From Mnemiopsis leidyi (Eukaryota > Ctenophora > Tentaculata > Lobata > Bolinopsidae): a stretch of 54,237 nt of DNA. Shown piece by piece: positions 24,663-34,700 of this stretch. Made by a program: the position numbers and the translations under genes. The notes beneath the pieces are model-generated. The model was given only the letters and a program-made list of their open reading frames with translations. It had not been told where the DNA came from and did no database searches. The stretch lies in NCBI GenBank assembly GCA_000226015.1, contig JH153469.1, forward strand, positions 54,206 through 108,442, read 5' to 3'. Positions within the stretch are counted from its first letter, which is position 1. Each line of letters begins with the position of its first letter.

Positions 24663-27600
24663 ATGATGTTCCAAGTGAGTCTTTTTCGTCGGGGCCCGAG
24701 GGCCGTCATGGCCATGGTCGGTTAACTTAAATTCTTTATCTGTTATCAGTTCGTGTGTATGGTTAAGTTTGCTCGAACATCTATCTGATTTGGTTCTTAG
24801 TTATCTATTCTCGATGTGGCGTACCGTTTATTGTTACTAATTCTTTTGCCTCATTTTTCGCAGGGCAATTTCATAAAACTATCTGTACACACAACCGTGT
24901 AAACAGCCCTCCTTAGTTCTCTTTTTAAAACCATCTTGTCTCTTCAGAGTCAAGAGAAAAAGAAAAGCAACCCTTTCTCGATAGAAAGTCTGCTGTACGG
25001 CAGCGGCAAGAGAAACTCCGAGCCGACACAGCCGCTATCCCAACATCTCAACTCAACCCCCACCAACCTGAGCTCTGGGGGGTTCACCCCCATTATCACC
25101 AGCTCCAGACCGATGTACAACGTGTACCCCCAATACAGCAACACCAGCCCAGTTAGCTTTAACCAATGTGAGTTTTATATCTTCAGTTACTGTGCGATTT
25201 GTGAATCTTTTTTGGGGACTTTCTCTTAGTTTAATCTTATACTCATTTCTTCGTATCAAACATAAAATGGGATTAGAATCGGAAAAATTTCGCGGCTTCT
25301 CGAAACACAACTTAATCGGCCAATAGATTACGTCACATTAACTCTATCGATAATCACATCCCGCCAGTTAGTGTTAATTGCTCAAGAGACTTTTTTCCAA
25401 CACACTGTATATTTCTAAGTCTCACTACATCTACCTTGCCTGAATGTCCCTTGATTTCCCGGAAAATGAGAAGTTCCTTTTTTCGACCATATTTAAGAGC
25501 TCCAAGTTTTTTCAATACAACATGTCAGATTGGGTATCGAAAATTTTCGCCATCTTTAACACACTAACACAGCTTATTGGTCGATGACTAATTGCGAGGA
25601 GATGTTTTTGATGATAAAAACACATGAAGGACATAAAAAAATCAACGCGGTTGAGTTTCAGTTATCAGAGTTTCATAGTCTGACTTTGATAGTTAAACTC
25701 TAACTGTGGTTCGAATCTAACTCAGATAGTTGGACTGTAACTCCATGATAGTGAGACTCTTTCAAATTAGTGGATTTATGTATTCTTATCCTTTTTTATC
25801 TCTGCAAAATAGGGATGAAGCACAGCCTCCTTCCTCCCATCTGTCTACGTGCCAGCCATTTTATCGCAACTTTCGATTGTTCGACCGTCTAAATCCAAAC
25901 TCTGCAACTTCGGCAAAAACCCGACGAACGCTTATTAGCTTTCCAAACCAATCGGGAATTATTGATTATTTCTGCAGTCTAAGAATGTCAAAATTTTAAT
26001 CATTGTGTACGAGCCATATTAAAATTCCGATATTATTTTGCAAAAATTTAGGTATTATTCTAGAAGAACTGTAGCAGTGATTGCAATGCCAAAAGCCAAT
26101 AGCCATAGCAGAAATATGACTGACGAATATTCGAGGATTTTTTGAAAACGCCAAAAATTTTAATTTTTCTGGAGGTCATTTACGGCGTGAGTTCATTATA
26201 ATTACTATCGTAATTCAGTCATGCTCAGACTCTGCGTGAATTTATTTTTCGTGAACAATTTATAATTAAGGAATGTATCCATTCTTTTGTGCGAATTGGC
26301 ATGGCTTTTCATCTGAGCAAACGTTTGCAGTACCTTGCCTTTATTTCCTCTTTGATTTCTGTTTGTCGTTATCTTCTTGACTTCGGAAAGTCATTAGCAG
26401 TTGGTCCCTGGGGACCCAATGACTGCAATCGGGCATTTATAATTCTGGTATTTCTCCAAAGTAGTTTCACTTATAGCGTGACAATATGATAGCCTGAAAA
26501 AATAGCAAACCACCACCTTTATCAATCATGTGCTGCCCCATCAGCACCTTTTTCGTCATGATTAGACTTCTCCAGCCAGCCAAATAGTTTCCAATCGCCA
26601 AATCACTTCAAAAGTGTTGCCTAGAAGTGCAATTATCGTGTCTGCCGACACACCAATTTATCAATTAGAACTTTCCTGGCAATTCATATAGGATAATAGG
26701 TATCAGTTCTCGGTTCCCTCAATATCTCCAATTTCTCTCTCTCTCTCTCTTTCTTGAAACTACACGACCAGCTCTAATCAAATTGGCACTTTATATATCT
26801 CCTCCGGAACAATGTATCTCCAGTACAAGAGAGGTTCAGGTGGAGAAGGTGGAGGGTCGTGCCAGCTGCTTGGTCGTTTGTCTAGCCGAGCAGATCTGGG
26901 TCTATCGTGGTACGACGTTCAGTCACGTGATGTGCGGCCTGAGATCACAGCGCGCTGTTATCTTCAGCCATCTTGTTGACATTGTACAAATGCATGGTCC
27001 GATTCTTGGTCGAATACTTCAGTCTTATAAAGTTCGTGGAATCCAACAAAAATTTGTGACATCCAAAAACTCATGATTGTTCAAAATCAAATAACATATA
27101 CTTTACTTTTTTGCCTTAATGGTGTCAATGTCATGGTGTGTCAGATGGTCTCAACTATTAAATAAAGAACGATATTTCCTTCTCCTCATGTGAAAAGTTT
27201 TCCAAGGACAAACCAGCAAAGATCTTGACATACAATTCCCTTCACGACCAAAGCTAGAAGCTTGTCTGTCCCAAGTCGTAACACTAAATAGTTGCACCAG
27301 TGCAGCACATCTTACCAGACTCTATTCGACAAGTTATTTCCAGTGCAAGGTCTGAAATTGCAATTGAAAATGCAATTCCGGACCATCTGAATTGAATAAG
27401 GGTCCTAAGCAATTCACGGACAAGCTCGCCGTTGTCTTTCCTCTGCTTTCCTAGCGAAACGAGGGTTAAGCCTTACTGTTACATATTTTGAGCCAGTCGG
27501 AACAACTATGGTCATGTCAGTGTCAAGTTTTAACGAAACATAGGTAGGTTTTTGTCATGTCTTATAACGTGATTGAGGCTCTTTTCGGCGTCTTTTAGCT

Positions 27601-29875
27601 CTAATTTGGTAGAAAGCTTCCGTGAAAATTGCGTACTGTCGCACCGGTATTCGTCGTAAGTGACTAAGATAAGTAGGCAGAGGGACTAGGGTCAGGGAGC
27701 TGTCGCTGCGCTCATCAGACTGATTGTATGACGGCATTATAACTTTGAGATAAGTACGTGACACGTGGTGCCAGCCAGTGGATCATACGCCGTTTCTTTC
27801 CAACTGATTTCACCGCTAAAATACACGTGCACGGTTTAGCTAGGCCTGCACATTCAGGAATATTATTATTTTCTCGTTTCGATTAGATCAAACTGATAAT
27901 TCGAAAATAATGATACAATTGGGGCCCAAAAAGGTGAAGCCTTTTAAAGTAAGCTTTGTATCTGTAACCGGTAATAGCGTTAAAACGACCTGTAGAGTAA
28001 TTCCTTGGTCGCTGACATTTCTTCTCGAATTGGCCCCTGTATTAGTATAGCGGTCTCTTCGTCATCACGGCATAAATCCTGCTCATAACCAGTAACCACA
28101 TAAGGACTGTGGAACAGTATTGTTATTTTCTTTAAAATCTTAAAATTTCGAAATTAGAAAATTAGAAAATTAAAAATCTTGTCCCTGAAATTCCGATACA
28201 GATAACAGAAGTCTATTTCTGTAACTGTTACTATAGTAACCCTAATTGTAACTCATTCCAGACAGTAACGTAGCTGCTGCCGCCATGTTACTTCCACATC
28301 TTCGGCCGGATATTTGGCAGAGACAAATCAGAAGAAGAAAAGCACGGACAGTGTTTACTGATGATCAGCTGCAGGTCAGTGGGAATCACATTTATAGTAA
28401 CTGTAAACTTATGGCCACATTTTTAGTAACTGTTAACTAATGGTGACATTTGTAGTAACTGTAAACTTTATAGTCACATTTTTAGCAACTGTAAACTTTA
28501 TGGACACATCGTTCATGTAGTCATTACCCGGCTCCACGAGCGCCTTTTTCTTCGATTCGCTTTTCTCGCTCCGATCACCGATGGGACATGGAACAAGGTT
28601 AATTTCATCTCTGTAGTCTTGGTTCGACTATGACTAACCGTTTATTTGACTGGCTTAGTCGAGTAACCGTTTAATTGAATGGTCCAGCCGAGTTAACAAT
28701 TATTTGATTGGTACAGTCGCGTAACGTGCTTTACATGACCGTGTAATTTTCAGGGACTCGAAAGTCAGTTTGGAACTCAGAAGTACTTGTCTGTACCGGA
28801 GAGAATGGAGCTGGCTGTGTCACTTCGACTTTCTGAAACTCAGGTTAATAAATTCCTGCCGGTACAACAACAAGTAGTTTTTTTACTTACATGTATCACG
28901 TTACTTCGAAGTACTTCACACTCTCATTCTATCATACCATTTTCCATCATGCTATAACTATCCATAACTACTAACTAGCCTATAGTTCTAATTCACCACC
29001 TTGACCTATGTAACTAATCTTAGTCTGGCTAATAATCTCAATCCGGAGACAGGACCGTTAATTGTCAAGGTTATACCCAATTAAATTATTGTCAGCTAAA
29101 CAAAATGGTAACTGGAACCAAGTACGAAACTGTAAACATTGTCCTGCAGGTGAAAACGTGGTTCCAAAACAGAAGGATGAAGTGGAAGAAACAAGTAGCA
29201 GAGACGGATCTGAAGGGGAAGCAGGAGAAGAAGAGACATTGTCCCTTCACTCCTACTACACCGGTATGTCTTGCTGGTATAAGTGCAAATTTAGAAATCT
29301 GGTATTGTACTTGCATAATAACATCTATTTCATACTTATAGGATATTATTTTGTTGGTTTACTTAATCCTGTTTTTGTTGCACCCTCACGTTACAACCCA
29401 TTTGTAGTAACTGTAAACGTTATATGGACACATTGTTTTTTAGCCAGTTTGGTTCGTCATAATATCCATAATCATTAATCATCCATAATATTTGAATTTG
29501 AAAATATTGAGTAAAAAACTCTTACATAATGATAAACTAACATCTCATCCCTTACATCGACCAGTATCTCCAACATATGATCTCTATCATTGTAACTAAC
29601 ATCTCCAACATTACCTAACATTTCCAACATCAACTAACATCTATGACATTAACTAACATTAACTAACATTAACTAACATTAACTAACATTAACTAACATG
29701 AACTAACATGAATACACTCCCGCAGGAACCAACAAATGAACCAGAACGTCGAGTAGAGAGATCTGCGTTCAAGCCGGGATCCAACACCCACTCCTCCAAG
29801 GTCACCTACAATCCCATCTCCAACTCCAAGTCCAACTCTTTCGACTTCATGAGACAAATCAGAGAACGTGGTTGA
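24663..29875 (+). CDS. BSX: Bsx-type (brain-specific homeobox / bsh) transcription factor
   Basis: Exons: 24663-24674, 24948-25167, 28262-28374, 28754-28843, 29150-29263, 29726-29875; 232 residues, phases consistent. Exon 1 encodes only MMFQ before a GTGAGT donor. NPFSIESLL in exon 2 fits an engrailed-homology-1 (Groucho-binding) motif. The homeodomain is split over exons 3-5: RRRKARTVFTDDQLQ, then GLESQFGTQKYLSVPER...LSETQ, then VKTWFQNRRMKWKKQ. The RRRKARTVF, GLE, PER.EL and SETQVKTWFQNRRM combination matches BSX better than BARH (WYQNRRTK) or BARX (RSRTVF). Q50 of the recognition helix is kept. The C-terminus is short and ends MRQIRERG. A branch-point-like repeat array precedes the last exon. 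It faces the SIX gene tail to tail. Confidence 0.87.
25168..28261. other. large intron 2 of the Bsx-type gene
   Basis: About 3.1 kb between the Eh1-motif exon and the first homeodomain exon. It contains a short (CT)n at about 26734-26752, a CACGTGA at 26922 and unsupported ORFs. No nested gene recognised. Confidence 0.55.
28388..28510 (+). repeat. ~33-bp repeat (TTTTTAGTAACTGTAAACTT) in a Bsx intron
   Basis: About four imperfect units start about 14 bases after the donor of exon 28262-28374. A single related copy (TTGTAGTAACTGTAAACGTT) occurs in a later intron at about 29402, so the unit has dispersed inside the gene. Confidence 0.7.
28630..28725 (+). repeat. degenerate ~40-bp repeat in the same Bsx intron
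   Basis: Three diverged units containing AGTCGAGTAACCGTTTA-like sequence lie upstream of the acceptor of exon 28754-28843. No splice signal is obviously copied. Confidence 0.5.
29651..29710 (+). repeat. 10-bp AACTAACATT array of branch-point-like CTAAC upstream of the last Bsx exon
   Basis: Five AACTAACATT and two terminal AACTAACATG units (overlapping at the boundary), with older diverged CTAAC-bearing copies from about 29590. The last CTAAC ends at about 29707, near 19 bases before the acceptor CCCGCAG that ends at 29725, the expected branch-point distance. Every unit carries CTAAC, the best animal branch-point core. Confidence 0.85.
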
Positions 29876-31595
29876 AAAGCAAGGACCGGGACAGCTTGCG
29901 CTGTTTGGGGCCGGCGTTTCTTCATCTTAATAACTTCGGGCGGACTTTAAGTGAAATGAGAACAGTAAACAGTGCTGACTGAAAACAGTTTCGGTATTTG
30001 AGAGAAGAACTTGATTGTGTTAAAATCACGATAATAAATATGATTTCTAAAATCAAATCAGATCATAATTATCTTTATGTCTGGAAATTAGATTTTAGAT
30101 AACGGAACAATCAAACAGGGGTCTTAACTCTGAACTCATGCTTTACTTACATTTTCAGTATTTTCATTTTAACTGTTGACACACTGGTACCACTACCAGA
30201 TATTAGTCAGGTCAGCTACTGCTTTTACTACTACACGCAAAGTAAAGGTCCTTATTAAATTTAATAAATGGGATATGACTCAAAATGGAGGTTCTTGTTG
30301 CCGTTAACAATAAGAATAAAATATACCATTAGAATCAGACTTGTGACGTATGCTATAAGCTATTGCTATCATGCTGTTTTTTAATTGTAGTTCTTGTTTT
30401 ACTTAAACTCTTAGTGAGATGAGATTTTAAAATCAAAGCTGTGCTTTGTAATTAGTTGTTAACCTTTTTATATTCGGTTCTCAGCCTTTTGATTTAATTT
30501 TAACTTTGATTTATTGGATCGAAATTGACCATGTTTTTAATCAATTAGATTTGGCTTTTAGTTTTAGAAAACCCGGATGATTTTGACTGACTTATGATAA
30601 TATGATATTACAGTTTTAGTTTCGATCGAAAATGTTTACTCTGACTGTAACGTTTTTTAACAGGGTTTTACCGTTGATATTAGTGACAAGGACAGATGCA
30701 CTTTAACTTTCAGTAACTAATGAGAATTAAAGTTAGCGAATAACCATGTATGTGTGCACCGTCCGGTCAATCCATATTCTGACCCCTCAGTGACTTTATT
30801 GCACATATGTTAAATTGAAAGGTGAATATTTCAGTCGTGGTTTGGATTTATACTTATAGCAATTCCGATTCATTTCTTTGCATTAACGGTCAACTAATTG
30901 ACATTACTGCTAGAATTATTTACATTGAAAGTTAGATTAATGTTTTCACTTCGTAATTACTATAAATGGGTTGGGATGCAAGAATAACAAATGAAGCTTC
31001 ACTTTTTTAGGATCGCTAATAGAAAACCCATATATTTACAAATTAAAATCAATAAATGTAATTTAACATTTCTATCAATAAGCTGCATTAGGTAAAATTG
31101 ACAAGCCATTAGGTAAAATTGAATAAAATTATTTTCATTCTGACAATTGACTGTCAGGCGGTTGCTAACCTATTAGCGAGCACACCAATTTTATTAAACT
31201 AAGTCATCCAATAGTGCCCAACGTGGGTCCTCAGCAAGTTTTACACTCGATTGTGATAAGGAACATGATCTCGCATTCGTTATCGTATACATTAAAAGCG
31301 TAAGAAAACATCTACTAGTTTCACGGGACAGTTGGCAAATGCCCGGGTCATATTAAAGGAATTTTAATTTCGAATAGATCTGACTTGAATCGGATTAGAT
31401 TCTTTTGATCATCAAATTGATATAAATTGAAATGCTATAAATAGTATTCTTCAAACAATACTTCAGAGTCTTCAGTTTCTCGCATTTAACTTAAAATTCA
31501 CTACCCAGTCCTCAAAATGTCGTCGCAGCTTCAGCTACCAAAACTGGATGAAAATGTAATAACAACTGGAAAAACAGCTAAAAAGCAGCTTCGCC
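29876..31595. other. 3' region between convergent homeobox genes
   Basis: Holds the 3' untranslated regions of the Bsx-type and SIX genes. AATAAA-type signals occur on both strands (for example about 30032 on + and about 31190 on -). A forward TATAAATA lies at 31436-31443. No other gene supported. Confidence 0.5.
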
Positions 31596-31720
31596 TCATG
31601 GATGTAGAGAAGTTATTGGTAGCGGGGGCAACGCGTGAGAAGCTTGCGGAGCGAGTGACGTCACGTTGCCAGGTGATGAGGTCACGTGAGGATGTACCGC
31701 GTGAGTGGGTAGGGGGATGA
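31436..31720 (+). other. TATA box and antisense ORF overlapping the last SIX exon
   Basis: TATAAATA at 31436-31443 precedes an ATG at 31517 with an uninterrupted 67-codon frame (MSSQLQLPKLDENVITTGKT...). It runs antisense through the SIX terminal exon (31596-31853). It resembles no family I know. It may be a real first exon or a by-product of the opposite coding frame; low confidence. Confidence 0.25.
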
Positions 31721-34700
31721 GCTGGTGTGTGTCGATATGAGAGGGACGAGAGATTACTTCCAGGGGAGTGAAGTAGGAGGCGAGGGAGCTGGAAACTTGG
31801 GACATCTGGGTGTAGTGGGCGATACCGGCCGCTGCAAGAGTGTCGTGGTGAGTCTCAGAGAGAGGCAACATACGGAGGGGTTAGTACAGAATAACACACA
31901 CAGGCATATTTACTTAATAAACGTGGAGAAATCAACTTACAGTCCCAGAACTAGCTGACAAATATATAAATATAATCGAGCCAGGTTAAATTTTGGGTTA
32001 CTATCAAAAACCTCAACAAGACAAAAATTAAGGAGAAGTCCAGCAAGTTACCTTCCAATCCGCGAGACCACTGTTCATGAACAGAAGTGTGTGTCTCGGC
32101 AGTGGAGGGAGTGATGCCAGCTAGCGAGTAGTACCAGGGTGTCGGGCCAGGACTGTTCAGTACACTTGTTCCTAGGTTGTCTGGTGACATCTGTGGGAGA
32201 AGACACGGGTTTAGAACAAGAATTGATCCCCGGGTTTGTCCACAAACAAGAGAACACCATCACATAAGCATTAAATCACATTGAGCCTTAAACGTTTCAT
32301 GAAGCCACTTTCGGACAAAATTTCAAAGTCTGAAAAATAGACTTTAGTAGAAGTTAAGCCAAAAAATCTCTGTCAATATCCTCCATGTTCAGTACAAACC
32401 TGTAGAGATACAGAGGGGGAAGGTACAAACCTGTAGAGATACAGAGGGGGAAGGTACAAGCGGGAGAGAAGGGGGAACTAACGGTACCGGAGATACGATA
32501 GAAACAGGCGACACAAGAGGAGCGTGGCGTGATGCTGGCACTGGCTGGGAAGATTCTGCTGTCATGGCTACGTTAGGGGACACTTCAAACGGTCTCCACG
32601 TTCCACCAGCTATTGACAACATGGCTTTCCTGAAATGGACAATACGTTATGGTAATTACTAATTACGTGGGGTTTGGTAATGTTGAGCGAACAATAAGCC
32701 AGGATAGAATGAGATTGGGTGAAGTGGTTAGTTGAGTCACTCAATAAGCGGAAGGAGCTTAATGGCTGGTTGCTTAAGCCACACAGTTGACCACCAATGT
32801 ATGGATACAGACATTACTTGAGACTACACTGTGCTGGTATTGCAGTTTATCGCATGCATCTCTACTGAGATATAACTGTTTTGACTGGACTACTTCTTAT
32901 GAACAACTTTAGTTTCACTGGTCAACTCTTCAGGGATCCTTCGAGTTCTACTTCTAGTGAATACGCCCGTCTTTCAGTCTGCTCCAGCATGCTTCATTGA
33001 TATTTAGACCAATTAGAATTGTGGAAACTTTCACGTGATTGGTAATCATCAAATCAGGTAACCAGTCAAAATTTTGGATGCGTTTTGATTCTTTTGATAC
33101 AGTGTATCAAATGCGTTTGACAAATGAGCAGCTACTTAACTCTAGGAACACTACGAACTTAGAACTGGAAATATATTTAATTTAAGATCGACTCTATATA
33201 TTTTTATATAGTTGACTCAACAATAAAATTTTGACACTAGGAAAGAAAATATTCCCGACATCCAATCAACACACAAAAACTGTACTGACTTGTTCTTGGA
33301 GTTGGCTGCTCTGTCTCTTTGTCGTCTGTTCTTGAACCAGTTGCTGACCTGGTAGAGTAAATATTGGATAAAACTGTTTAGCTTTATTTATAGTGACTCA
33401 GACATAAATAGTACTTTTAGTAAGGACCGTTGTTCATGGTAGGGATCGTTAATCGGTCGAAATAATTACAAATATTGGTAAAATCCTTTTGATGTATCGA
33501 TTGGTCCATTTGTCTACCCGACAAAAACCATGAGCACGGAAAACTCACGTAGTCAGGTCTAACTTAGACTCTAAGGTTGAGGTAAATATCGTCAAACATT
33601 ATGGTAAGTGAAACTAAAAGAATACCTGAGTTGGTGTCAGACCAGCAGCCTCAGCTAGATCTCTCTTGATGTTGGGAGCTGGGTAAGGATTCTGTATGTA
33701 CCATTCCCTTAGGATCGTTCTAGCTTTTTCTGTAGAGAATAGGGTTTCGGTTAGAGTTAGACATGTCAGATATGATTCTGTAGTTACCATGGTTACTGAA
33801 TACTGACTGTACCTTAAAAACAATGGTTGTTCTGACTGTACCTTTAAAACAATGGATGTACTGACTGTACCTTCAAAACAATGGTTGTTCTGACTGTACC
33901 TTTAAAACAATGGTTGTTCTGACTGTACCTTTAAAACAATGGTTGTTCTGACTGTACCTTTAAAACAATAGGTTGTTCTGACTGTACCTTTGAAACAATG
34001 GTTGTTCTGACTGTACCTTTAAAACAATGATTGTTCTGACTGTACCTTTGAAACAATGGTTGTTATGACTGTACCTTTAAAACAATGGTTGTTCTGACTG
34101 TACCTTTGAAACAATGGTTGTTCTGACTGTACCTTTAAAACAATGGTTGTTCTGACTGTACCTTTGAAACAATGGTTGCTCTGATTGTACCTTTAAAACA
34201 ATGGTTGTTCTGACTGTACCTTTGAAACAATGGTTGCTCTGATTGTACCTTTAAAAACAATNNNNNNNNNNNNNNNNNNNNNNNNNNNNNNNNNNNNNNN
34301 NNNNNNNNNNNNNNNNNNNNNNNNNNNNNNNNNNNNNNNNNNNNNNNNNNNNNNNNNNNNNNNNNNNNNNNNNNNNNNNNNNNNNNNNNNNNNNNNNNNN
34401 NNNNNNNNNNNNNNNNNNNNNNNNNNNNNNNNNNNNNNNNNNNNNNNNNNNNNNNNNNNNNNNNNNNNNNNNNNNNNNNNNNNNNNNNNNNNNNNNNNNN
34501 NNNNNNNNNNNNNNNNNNNNNNNNNNNNNNNNNNNNNNNNNNNNNNNNNNNNNNNNNNNNNNNNNNNNNNNNNNNNNNNNNNNNNNNNNNNNNNNNNNNN
34601 NNNNNNNNNNNNNNNNNNNNNNNNNNNNNNNNNNNNNNNNNNNNNNNNNNNNNNNNNNNNNNNNNNNNNNNNNNNNNNNNNNNNNNNNNNNNNNNNNNNN

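Noticed and set aside
25700..25725. tRNA B-box-like GGTTCGAATC
   Set aside because: No A-box or foldable acceptor stem at the right distance.
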